From JAAYJS01 sp964346185 (lineage in GTDB: Bacteria; Bacillota; Clostridia; Eubacteriales; Eubacteriaceae), in contig CAYFTR010000030.1 in assembly GCA_964346185.1 (NCBI GenBank), positions 1 through 18,342 of the forward strand: a DNA stretch of 18,342 nucleotides, given 5' to 3'. The notes below the pieces were generated by a model. That model did no database searches. It was not told the origin of the DNA and saw nothing but the letters and a program-made list of their open reading frames with translations. This document shows positions 6,842 through 14,339 of this stretch, in pieces. Position numbers and translations under genes: made by a program. Every line of letters begins with the position of its first letter. The stretch's first letter is position 1.

Positions 6842-8026
6842 ATGATAGATAAAAATAAAATGGCAATACCTGTCGGTGTCGCTTTTGTATGGTTTACAAC
6901 ACAATTCGGCGGAGGTTTTGCTTCCGGCGCGCAGTTATTCCAATATTTTATTGTTTACGGGCTGATCGGTTTATTGACACCGGTACTTGCCCAAGCCATG
7001 GGTGCGTTTTTTCAATGGTACGGTATGCGTTACGCTTATCGTCATAAAACGTTTGATTACAAATCGTTTAATGACTCCTTCTTTGGAAAATACCGTTTTA
7101 TTTTCTCAAACTTATATGAAGTGCTGTACATTGTGCTCCTGTGTTTGGCACCATCCGTTGCTTTTGCCACCGGCGGTGCAACTTTATCCCAATTAACAGG
7201 TATCAATTACATGCTTTGTACCGTTATTATCGGGGCGTTTATTTTCTTTGTAACCATTTTCGGTACCGACTTTGTACGTAAAGTTGCCAGCACCTTATCT
7301 ATTTTAATTATTGTCGGTTTATTGGTGGTGTTTATTCCCAACATTGTTGCTCAATGGCCGATAATTGTCGAAACGGTTCAAACAATGGCCGGTGAATTTA
7401 CATGGGCACAAGCCGGTGCGGGGTTATGGTCCTGCTTTATTTACGGAGCTTTCCAATTGGCATCTATCGGTTTGTTGATGCAACACGCACAACCCTTTAA
7501 AAATGATAAAGATGCGAAAACCGCAATGGTGTACGGTTTTATTGTTAACGGCGGTATGATTTTTATTTCGACCTTGGGTTTGCTCGGTGTTGCCAAAAAT
7601 CCGGAGCTTATTGCATCCATGTCCGACCCGGCATTGGCAAAATCCTTTGTTCCTACCGTTTTTATGGTACAAAGAGGTGTGGGTGCCTCGGTATTGATGC
7701 CGATTATTTCGGTTTTAATTATTCTGGGTGCAGTATCCACTGCTGTTAATATGGTTGCAGGTGTGGTACAACGTTTTGTTGTTGCTGCCGAAAAGAAAAG
7801 CACGGGCGATTTCACCGAAAAGAAAGAAAAATTCTATACTTATTTAGTTGCAGGTTTATTTACGGCCTTGGCATGGGGCATTGCCCAATTCGGATTAATT
7901 CCGTTGGTCGCTAAAGGTTACGGTATGCTCGGTTATATGACTATTTTAGTTATCATCGTGCCTTTTGTTATTCATATAGTTATGTCCAAAGACAAGAAAC
8001 CGGAACTTAACGAACCTCAAAAATAA
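6842..8026 (+). CDS. YkvI-family integral membrane transporter
   Basis: 394-aa polytopic membrane protein with about ten or eleven hydrophobic helices and no cleavable signal. The start (AIPVGVAFVWFTTQFGGGFASGAQLFQYF) has the glycine-rich broken first helix of the YkvI family, which belongs to the LeuT/APC-fold secondary transporters. Family members are mostly uncharacterised. The ATG is preceded by GAGGA with a normal gap. It lies inside the operon between dehydratase and ligase, so it most likely imports the substrate (aryl-lactate, aryl-acrylate or the amino acid) or exchanges it for the reduced acid. The C-terminus ends in a short charged tail (SKDKKPELNEPQK). Substrate and coupling ion cannot be read from the sequence. 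Confidence 0.82.
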   Translation: MIDKNKMAIPVGVAFVWFTTQFGGGFASGAQLFQYFIVYGLIGLLTPVLAQAMGAFFQWYGMRYAYRHKTFDYKSFNDSFFGKYRFIFSNLYEVLYIVLLCLAPSVAFATGGATLSQLTGINYMLCTVIIGAFIFFVTIFGTDFVRKVASTLSILIIVGLLVVFIPNIVAQWPIIVETVQTMAGEFTWAQAGAGLWSCFIYGAFQLASIGLLMQHAQPFKNDKDAKTAMVYGFIVNGGMIFISTLGLLGVAKNPELIASMSDPALAKSFVPTVFMVQRGVGASVLMPIISVLIILGAVSTAVNMVAGVVQRFVVAAEKKSTGDFTEKKEKFYTYLVAGLFTALAWGIAQFGLIPLVAKGYGMLGYMTILVIIVPFVIHIVMSKDKKPELNEPQK

Positions 8027-8052
8027 GTGTTTGACAAAAAACGGGAGGAACT

Positions 8053-9606
8053 ATGAAATTAAAGGATTGGACCGTCGGACAAATGCTCAACAGGCGAGTT
8101 GAGAAAACGCCACATTTAGCGTGTGTACGACATCAAGGACAAACTTTTACCTGGCAGGAAATGGACAAAATGTCCGATAAAATTGCCCTTCAATTTCTAA
8201 ACAAGGGGATTACCAAAGGCTCTCATGTAGGGTTGTGGAGTGAAAACCGCACCGAATGGATTGCCTCTTACTTCGCCTTGACTAAAATTGGCGCTCTTCC
8301 CGTTCTTATGAATATTTGCTACAAAACTGTAGAATTGAGCCACGCCTTAAATTATGCGGATCTGGAAGGCTTGGTGTATGGCGACGGTCACTTCGAAGGC
8401 GAATTGTACGACGTTTTAAAGGAAATAGACTTAACAGCCTTTCCGAAATTAAAATTTTGTTGCCATACGTCAAACTTGCCGTGGGACGTAGATTTGACGG
8501 AACGAGAAAAGAAAACGCTCGAAGCGTGTAAACGTGCGGTCACACCGCAGGATGCGGCAACCTTTTTCTTTACATCGGGTACCACATCCAATCCCAAAGG
8601 GGTCATTCATACGCACTATGCGTTGGTAAATAATGCACGGTCAACCGCCAAGGAAATGCATTGGACAGAAAAGGACATCCTCTGTCTCAGCGTTCCTTTG
8701 TTTCATTGCTTCGGGATTACGTCCTCTATTATTGCTTCGATTTATACGGGAATGTCCATGGCGTTAGTCCCGTTCTATCGGACCAAGGGCGTATTAGACG
8801 TGATTGAACAAGAAAAATGTACGGTTATTAACGGTGTGCCTTCTACATTTTTAGCGATGTGCCGAAGTGCCTATCTGGAAGAAAAGCCGCCGAGAACTTT
8901 AAAATCCGGCATTATCGCCGGTTCCTCCTTTACGGAAAAAGAATACACGACCATTTGTAAGGTGTTAGGCATGCAACGTTTACAGCCTTCCTACGGACAG
9001 ACGGAAACGGCACCTTGTGTCTCCATTGCCCGTTACAACGACACCTTATTAACAAAAGCCCGCAGTGTCGGTCATGTGATCGAGCACGTTATGGTAGACA
9101 TTCGAAACGGCGGCGGTAAGCTGACCGACCCCGGTGAGATATGGGTCAAAGGCTACAACGTTATGGAAAACGGCTACTATAAAATGAATATATCTGTCAA
9201 AGATGACAACAACTGGTTAAAAACCGGCGATGTCGGTTATTTTGACACCGAAGGCAATCTGCATATTAACGGAAGAAGCAGTGACACGATTATACGGGGG
9301 GGAGAAAACATCTCGCCCTTGGAGGTTGAGACGGCCATAAAAACCCATCCCGACATCCTGGAAGCAAAAGTGTTCGGTGTACCCGATACTGTTTTACAGG
9401 AACAGGTAGCCGCTGCCGTTGTTATGAGAAACAATTGCCCGTACAGCGAAGAACGCATCAAAAATTATTTGAAGGGCAAAATTGCAAACTATAAAATACC
9501 TTTTTACTATATGCACTTAGAAGAAATGCCGCTGAATACCACGGGTAAAATTAATGTAAATGCTTTGGTAGAAAGATTTAATATGGAAAACATCGATAAG
9601 AGGTAA
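8053..9606 (+). CDS. Acyl-CoA ligase 1 (ANL superfamily, CaiC/CarB-like)
   Basis: 517-aa AMP-forming ligase that activates a carboxylic acid as adenylate, then as CoA thioester. Motifs are the P-loop FFFTSGTTSNPKG (from about residue 172), QPSYGQTETAPC (A5), GEIWVKGYNVMENGYY, WLKTGDVGYFD (A7), the hinge NGRSSDTIIRGGENISP (A8) and TTGKIN near the C-terminus with the adenylation lysine. GGGAGGA precedes the ATG by a normal gap. It is followed after 7 bp by acdA. In the caffeate operon of Acetobacterium, CarB is a ligase in the same gene set that primes the CoA pool before the CoA-transferase takes over; that role fits here because a CoA-transferase ends this operon. A very similar paralogue lies at 14340-15890. 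The exact acid is unknown, and a CaiC-like carnitine function is unlikely without CaiD/CaiT. Confidence 0.88.
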   Translation: MKLKDWTVGQMLNRRVEKTPHLACVRHQGQTFTWQEMDKMSDKIALQFLNKGITKGSHVGLWSENRTEWIASYFALTKIGALPVLMNICYKTVELSHALNYADLEGLVYGDGHFEGELYDVLKEIDLTAFPKLKFCCHTSNLPWDVDLTEREKKTLEACKRAVTPQDAATFFFTSGTTSNPKGVIHTHYALVNNARSTAKEMHWTEKDILCLSVPLFHCFGITSSIIASIYTGMSMALVPFYRTKGVLDVIEQEKCTVINGVPSTFLAMCRSAYLEEKPPRTLKSGIIAGSSFTEKEYTTICKVLGMQRLQPSYGQTETAPCVSIARYNDTLLTKARSVGHVIEHVMVDIRNGGGKLTDPGEIWVKGYNVMENGYYKMNISVKDDNNWLKTGDVGYFDTEGNLHINGRSSDTIIRGGENISPLEVETAIKTHPDILEAKVFGVPDTVLQEQVAAAVVMRNNCPYSEERIKNYLKGKIANYKIPFYYMHLEEMPLNTTGKINVNALVERFNMENIDKR

Positions 9607-9613
9607 TACAACT

Positions 9614-10750
9614 ATGTTTTTTACAGAACAACATGAATTAATCAGAAAACTCGCAAGGGATTTTGCAGAAAAAGAATTTACCAGAGAAGTCCTGGACAAC
9701 ATCGAAGAGACGGCAGAATTCCCCAAAGAGCTTTTCAAGAAAATGGCCGACGCCGGCTTTTTCGGAATAAAAATGCCGAAAGAATTAGGCGGCGGCGGGG
9801 CGGATCACAGAGCTTATGTCATAGTAATGGAAGAAATTGCCAGAGCAAGCGGCATTGCCAGTATTTATGTCTCTTCTCCCAACTCTTTGATGGGTAGCCC
9901 CTTTTTATTGGTTGGAACGAAAGAACAAAAAGAAAAATACTTACGCCCAATGATTTCCGGCGAAAAAATATTTTGTTTCGGCCTTACGGAACCCGGTGCC
10001 GGTTCCGATGCCGGCGGAATGACCACCACGGCGGTTGAAGACGGCGACGACTATATTTTAAACGGACGTAAAACTTTTATTACAGCCGCACCCTTGGCGG
10101 ACTATGCCGTTATTTTTGCAAAAACAGACTTATCCAAAGGTACAAAGGGCATAACTTCCTTTATCGTCGACATGACCTTGCCCGGGGTATCCTGCGGAAA
10201 ACCCGAAGACAAAATGGGCATGATCGGTTGTGCCACCAGCGATATCATCTTAGAAAATGTTCGGGTACCTAAAACCGAAATACTGGGCAAATTAAACAAA
10301 GGCTTTTCAACCGCTATGAAAACCCTGGACGTCGGTCGAATCGGTGTGGCAAGCCAGGCTATCGGTATCGGGCAGGCCGCTATCGACGAAGCTACCCAGT
10401 ACGCTAAAGAAAGAAAACAATTTGGCAGACCTATTGCAAAATTCCAATCCATCTCCTTTATGTTGGCGGAAATGGAAACAAAACTCAATGCTGCTAAATT
10501 ATTAACCTATAACGCCGCTTATTTGAAAGATACCAACCAAGACGCCAGCAAGGCAGCTTCCATGGCAAAATATTATGCAGCGGAAGTTTGTAACGAAATA
10601 TGTGCGAAAGCTGTACAAATTCACGGCGGGTACGGATATATTAAAGAGTATAAAGTCGAAAGACTTTACCGCGATGCCCGTGTATTAACGATTTACGAAG
10701 GTACATCTCAAGTACAGCAAATGGTCATTGCAGCTCAAATGTTGAAATAG
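9614..10750 (+). CDS. acdA: Acyl-CoA dehydrogenase / enoyl-CoA reductase
   Basis: 378-aa FAD enzyme of the butyryl-CoA dehydrogenase type. Motifs are FGLTEPGAGSDAGG (122-135, FAD/substrate), the middle beta domain, RKQFGRPIAKFQ (267-278) and the C-terminal QIHGGYGYIKEY followed by RDARVLTIYEGTSQ, where Glu362 is the expected catalytic base. Length and motifs are complete. It is followed by etfB and etfA, as in Stickland acdA-etfBA and in car operons, so in this anaerobe it should run as a reductase, turning the enoyl-CoA made by FldBC into the saturated acyl-CoA. The start has AGAGG about 10 nt upstream, inside the end of the ligase gene. Substrate preference (aryl-acrylyl, branched or short chain) cannot be decided by eye. 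Confidence 0.92.
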   Translation: MFFTEQHELIRKLARDFAEKEFTREVLDNIEETAEFPKELFKKMADAGFFGIKMPKELGGGGADHRAYVIVMEEIARASGIASIYVSSPNSLMGSPFLLVGTKEQKEKYLRPMISGEKIFCFGLTEPGAGSDAGGMTTTAVEDGDDYILNGRKTFITAAPLADYAVIFAKTDLSKGTKGITSFIVDMTLPGVSCGKPEDKMGMIGCATSDIILENVRVPKTEILGKLNKGFSTAMKTLDVGRIGVASQAIGIGQAAIDEATQYAKERKQFGRPIAKFQSISFMLAEMETKLNAAKLLTYNAAYLKDTNQDASKAASMAKYYAAEVCNEICAKAVQIHGGYGYIKEYKVERLYRDARVLTIYEGTSQVQQMVIAAQMLK

Positions 10751-10768
10751 TGACGGAAGAGGTAAAAA

Positions 10769-11554
10769 ATGAAAATCGTAGTATGTGCAAAACAAGTACC
10801 TGACACAAACGAAGTAAAAATAGATCCGGTAAAAGGAACACTCATTCGAGAAGGAGTGCCAAGTATCCTCAACCCGGACGATGCCAACGCTTTGGAAGCC
10901 GCCTTGGCATTAAAAGATAAAAATGTGGATACGGAAGTTATTGTGGTAACCATGGGACCGCCCCAGGCACAATATATGTTGAGAGAATGTTTGGCGATGG
11001 GTGCAGACAGTGCCATCCTGCTTTCGGACAGGGGGTTTGGCGGTGCCGATACCTGGGCAACCTCCAACACCATTGCTGCAGCCATTAGAAAAATCGGAAA
11101 CGTCGATATGGTGCTGGCCGGTCGTCAGGCTATTGACGGCGACACCGCACAAGTCGGCCCCCAAGTAGCAATGCGCTTGGGTTTACCGGCGGTCACCTAC
11201 GTACAAAATATCGACATCGACGGGGACACCGCCAAAGTTCAACGTCAATTGGAATTGGGCTACGAAGTAATAGAAGTAAAATTGCCCTGCCTGTTAACCG
11301 CTGTAAAAGAATTGGGCGAACCCAGATATATGACCATTGCCGGCATTATGGATGCCTATGAAAAAGAAATTACCCTATGGGGTAGAGAAGACCTGGGGCT
11401 TGAGCCTACGGAGTGCGGTTTAAAAGCATCGCCTACTCGGGTATTCAAGTCTTTCACGCCGCCGGTTAAAGGTAAAGGAGAAATATTTACCGGTTCGGCC
11501 GACGGCATGGTTCGGGATTTAGTGGTTCGCTTAAAGGAAAAGCATTATATCTAA
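10769..11554 (+). CDS. etfB: Electron transfer flavoprotein, beta subunit
   Basis: 261-aa EtfB with start MKIVVCAKQVPDTNEVKID and the flavin/nucleotide-binding signature AGRQAIDGDTAQVGPQ (117-132). It forms a heterodimer with EtfA encoded 15 bp downstream and docks on AcdA. The DGDTAQVGP stretch occurs in anaerobic clostridial Etfs that bifurcate electrons from NADH to enoyl-CoA and ferredoxin, so this is a candidate bifurcating Etf; simple NADH-to-AcdA transfer is the alternative. The gene lies 18 bp after acdA with GAAGAGG as ribosome site. No unusual features. Confidence 0.94.
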   Translation: MKIVVCAKQVPDTNEVKIDPVKGTLIREGVPSILNPDDANALEAALALKDKNVDTEVIVVTMGPPQAQYMLRECLAMGADSAILLSDRGFGGADTWATSNTIAAAIRKIGNVDMVLAGRQAIDGDTAQVGPQVAMRLGLPAVTYVQNIDIDGDTAKVQRQLELGYEVIEVKLPCLLTAVKELGEPRYMTIAGIMDAYEKEITLWGREDLGLEPTECGLKASPTRVFKSFTPPVKGKGEIFTGSADGMVRDLVVRLKEKHYI

Positions 11555-11569
11555 GGAAAGGCAACAAAA

Positions 11570-12592
11570 ATGGAAAAAGATTTAACCCTGTACCACGGTG
11601 TTTGGGTTTTTGCAGAACAACGTCACGGCAAGCTGATGCAGGTAGCGATCGAGCTGTTGGGTGAGGGGAGAAAACTGGCCGACGACATCGGAACGGAACT
11701 TTGTGCGATCCTGTTGGGGGACAATGTAAAGGATCTGTGTCAGGAACTGTTTGCCTACGGTGCCGACAAAGTATATCTGGCGGAAAACAAAGAACTGTAC
11801 ACTTACCGCTCCGATGCCTACACAAAAGTTATCACGGAAGCCATCGATCAATATAAACCGGAAATTGTTTTGTTGGGTGCCACCCACATCGGAAGAGATT
11901 TGGGCCCCAATTTGGCGGTAGAAGTAGACACCGGCTTAACCGCAGACTGTACACGACTGGAAATAGACCCGGAAGACAAAAAACTCAAACAAACCCGTCC
12001 CGCCTTTGGCGGTAACCTCATGGCAACAATTATTTGCCCCGAGCATCGCCCCCAAATGTCGACGGTACGTCCCGGCGTTATGGAAAAACCCGCCTACCAG
12101 GCAGACCGCAAAGGCGAAATTGTGACCTTGAACCCCAAATTTAAAGAGGGAGACATTCGCACCAAAGTCGTAGAAGTGGTACAGGATATCAAAAACGCCG
12201 TATCCCTGACCGATGCGGAATTTATAGTATCCGGCGGGAAAGGCTTAGGAAATCCCGAAGGGTTTGAACTGTTGCAACAATTAGCCGACCGTTTAGGCGG
12301 TGTTGTCGCTTCATCGAGAGCGGCGGTAGACGAAGGCTGGATCAGCCCGACCCGTCAGGTCGGACAAACCGGAACCACCGTTAAACCTAAAATATACATT
12401 GCTTGCGGTATTTCCGGAGCCATTCAACACTTGGCGGGTATGCAGGACTCCGATGTGATCATTGCCATCAACACCAACGAAGCCGCCCCCATCTTTGAAG
12501 TAGCCACTTACGGATTGGTAGGCGACTTGTATCAGGTCGTCCCCGCTTTAATAGAAGAATTGGATCAATTAAAAGTAAAAGAAGCCTATTAA
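11570..12592 (+). CDS. etfA: Electron transfer flavoprotein, alpha subunit
   Basis: 340-aa EtfA. The N-terminal domain (about 1-195) carries LGATHIGRDLGP (102-113) and RPAFGGN. The C-terminal FAD domain (about 205-330) carries SGGKGLG (221-227), SSRAAVDEGWISPTRQVGQTG (from 248) and the terminal INTNEAAPIFEVATYG loop. It lacks the N-terminal Cys-rich ferredoxin-like extension that I recall for CarE of Acetobacterium, so this is the plain form. The ribosome site is AAGGAAAGG and the gene follows etfB by 15 bp. Together with EtfB it carries electrons to AcdA. The family call is firm; only the bifurcating mode is open. Confidence 0.94.
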   Translation: MEKDLTLYHGVWVFAEQRHGKLMQVAIELLGEGRKLADDIGTELCAILLGDNVKDLCQELFAYGADKVYLAENKELYTYRSDAYTKVITEAIDQYKPEIVLLGATHIGRDLGPNLAVEVDTGLTADCTRLEIDPEDKKLKQTRPAFGGNLMATIICPEHRPQMSTVRPGVMEKPAYQADRKGEIVTLNPKFKEGDIRTKVVEVVQDIKNAVSLTDAEFIVSGGKGLGNPEGFELLQQLADRLGGVVASSRAAVDEGWISPTRQVGQTGTTVKPKIYIACGISGAIQHLAGMQDSDVIIAINTNEAAPIFEVATYGLVGDLYQVVPALIEELDQLKVKEAY

Positions 12593-12613
12593 TAAAGGAG
12601 TAAAGGAGAAAAA

Positions 12614-13846
12614 ATGAGTAAAAAATTATTAAACGGCGTTAAAGTAGTGGAACTGGCTACCTTTATTGCAGCACCGGCGGCAAGTCGCTTTTTAGCAGAC
12701 CTCGGTGCAGATGTTATTAAAATCGAATCTCCCCGCGGCGATCAATTGCGTTATACCGCACACTCCGAAGGCAGACCGTTAAACCAACGGGAAAACACAA
12801 CCTTCGACTTGGAAAACGCCAATAAAAGAGGTATTGCTTTAAACTTAAGAGATGAACGGGCAAAAGAAGTACTTTTTAAACTTTTGGATAAAGCGGATAT
12901 TTTAATTACCAACTGGCGTCCCGATGCTTTAAAACGTGCAGGTCTGGATTACGATGTTTTGCACGAACGTTACCCCGCATTGGTGTACGCGTCCGTGACC
13001 GGCTACGGTGACGAAGGTCCTGATAAAGATTTGCCCGGTTTCGATTACACGGCTTTTTTTGCGAGAGGCGGTTACCTGGGTACCTTATATCCGAAAGGCT
13101 CCGAACCGATGATGGTAGTACCGGGACTCGGCGACCACAACGTCGGTATGAACTTGGCGGCCGGTATATTGGCGGCATTGTACAGTGCCAAACAAACCGG
13201 TCAAGGTGAAATGGTCAGCTCCAGTTTATTCCAAACGGCTGTTTACAACCTGGGTATTATGATACAGGCGTCCCAATACCCGGAAACGGGTAAACCTTTC
13301 CCCATCGATAAAAGAGAATCCAGCAACCCGATGAATAATGCATGGTTAACAAAAGACGGCCGTTATATTCAAACCTGTATGCCCGTCTACGACATGTATT
13401 ACGATAAATTAATGAAAGCCTTTGACAGAGAAGACATGATCGGTAACGAAAGGTTTTTCCCGAACACCAACCTGCTCGACAACAATGCCACAGGCGAAAT
13501 GTACGATTTTATGGCGGAAAACTTTGCGAAGAAAAATGTCGACGAGTGGAAAGAAATTTTAATGGCGTTGGATATTCCTTTCGGTGTTGCACAACTATGG
13601 GAAGAAGTCATTGAAGATGAGCAAGCCTGGGCCAACAACTTTTTCTATAAAATGAAATATGACAACGGCTCCGAAAAAGCTTTGGTTCGTCCGCCGGTTA
13701 AATTTAAAGAAATGGGCGTATCCGAATACAAACGCGGACCCCTGTTAGGTGAAGACGGCGAAGAAATTTTAGCGGAATTAGGTTATTCCTCAGAAGATAT
13801 CCAATCCATGAAAGAAGAAAAAGTAATGGTCATCTACGAAGACTGA
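12614..13846 (+). CDS. fldA: Class III (CaiB/BaiF/FldA family) CoA-transferase
   Basis: 410-aa formyl-CoA-transferase-fold enzyme that moves CoA from the product (saturated or enoyl acyl-CoA) to the incoming 2-hydroxy acid. The family forms interlocked dimers. Visible motifs are VVELATFIAAPAASRFLADLG (from 11), DLENANKRG (65-73), TGYGDEGPDKDLPGFDYTAF and PGLGDHNVGM (170-179), where Asp174 fits the aspartate that forms the acyl anhydride, and DEQAWANNFFYKMKY. From memory the DLENANK, FDYTAFFARGG and VVPGLGDH blocks match FldA of Clostridium sporogenes (cinnamoyl-CoA:phenyllactate CoA-transferase) better than CaiB, supporting an aryl-lactate substrate. It is the last operon gene, 21 bp after etfA with AAAGGAG, whereas in the Clostridium fld cluster, as I recall, the transferase gene stands next to the dehydratase genes. 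A terminator follows. Confidence 0.92.
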   Translation: MSKKLLNGVKVVELATFIAAPAASRFLADLGADVIKIESPRGDQLRYTAHSEGRPLNQRENTTFDLENANKRGIALNLRDERAKEVLFKLLDKADILITNWRPDALKRAGLDYDVLHERYPALVYASVTGYGDEGPDKDLPGFDYTAFFARGGYLGTLYPKGSEPMMVVPGLGDHNVGMNLAAGILAALYSAKQTGQGEMVSSSLFQTAVYNLGIMIQASQYPETGKPFPIDKRESSNPMNNAWLTKDGRYIQTCMPVYDMYYDKLMKAFDREDMIGNERFFPNTNLLDNNATGEMYDFMAENFAKKNVDEWKEILMALDIPFGVAQLWEEVIEDEQAWANNFFYKMKYDNGSEKALVRPPVKFKEMGVSEYKRGPLLGEDGEEILAELGYSSEDIQSMKEEKVMVIYED

Positions 13847-13859
13847 CATATATTTACTT

Positions 13860-13926
13860 ATTCGTTTCACCTCCAAATGAACGAATATTTGAAAAAAGAG
13901 CATCGTCCCGGGGACGATGCTCTTTT
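13860..13926 (+). terminator. Intrinsic terminator of the dehydratase operon, with a small preceding hairpin
   Basis: A 15-bp perfect stem (13894-13908 with 13912-13926) with loop CGG ends in TTTT. The 5' arm begins with A residues, so it can also act on the minus strand. Just before it ATTCGTT (13860-13866) can pair with AACGAAT (13880-13886), exposing CACCTCC in its loop. Confidence 0.88.
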
Positions 13927-13974
13927 GATCCGGTAATTATCGTTTTAAATTTTAAAAAACCTACATTTTTCTGT

Positions 13975-14003
13975 TTGAAAAGTTATAAAAACGATGTTAA
14001 AAT
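13975..14003 (+). promoter_or_regulatory. Promoter of the second ligase gene
   Basis: -35 TTGAAA (13975-13980), a 17-nt spacer and -10 TAAAAT (13998-14003), with TGT before the -10. A start near 14010 gives an untranslated leader of about 330 nt. The ligase therefore has its own control, apart from the operon that ends at 13926. Confidence 0.6.
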
Positions 14004-14011
14004 TAATAAAG

Positions 14012-14029
14012 ATACCAGATACTGGGTAT
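14012..14029. promoter_or_regulatory. Near-palindrome at the predicted start of the ligase 2 transcript
   Basis: ATACCAG (14012-14018) and CTGGGTAT (14022-14029) form an inverted repeat with a 3-nt centre and one extra G. It overlaps the predicted transcription start, a usual repressor position. It does not resemble the GTATAC sites at 3315 and 3424, so another regulator (or none) would use it. Confidence 0.35.
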
Positions 14030-14339
14030 TGGTAGGTTGCTACTACAACGCAGATACTTTAAATAATATGGTTTCAGGCTGTTTAAGCATACGGAATAAA
14101 TGCAAATTATTTCAAAAGCAAATCAGTATTTAACATAAATTTTACTGTTAAATGTCATAATGACAGACTGTGTACTTTTCGGTCATTGCAGAAACGCAAC
14201 AGACAGTTAAAAAAAATAAATATGCAAAGATACACCGTCTTAAAATAGTTAAACTTATAAAATGACCGGGCTTTAATAGAATTAAAACGGTAAAACATAT
14301 AATAATCGAAAGAAAAATGTAAACATAGTGGAGGATTGA
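14030..14339 (+). other. Long untranslated leader of the second ligase gene
   Basis: About 310 AT-rich bases without a credible gene on either strand. Seen: GTTG/CAAC around 14037-14050, TGTCA-TAA-TGACA (14153-14165), AATGAC/GTCATT flanking 14160-14188, and a perfect TATAAT (14298-14303) with only weak -35 options, which could be a second promoter giving a short leader. The ribosome site is GGAGG at 14330-14334, 5 nt before the ATG. No riboswitch class or T-box is recognised. Confidence 0.45.

Noticed and set aside
8053..13846. Carnitine (cai/fix) pathway
   Set aside because: Ligase, transferase, dehydrogenase and Etf resemble the caiC/B/A-fixAB set, but there is no CaiD crotonase or CaiT transporter, and the dehydratase genes and FldA-like motifs point to 2-hydroxyacyl-CoA chemistry.
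4415..13846. Encapsulation of the dehydratase pathway in a microcompartment
   Set aside because: No terminal amphipathic targeting helix with linker is evident on the enzymes, and the only shell gene is distant, on the other strand and separately terminated.
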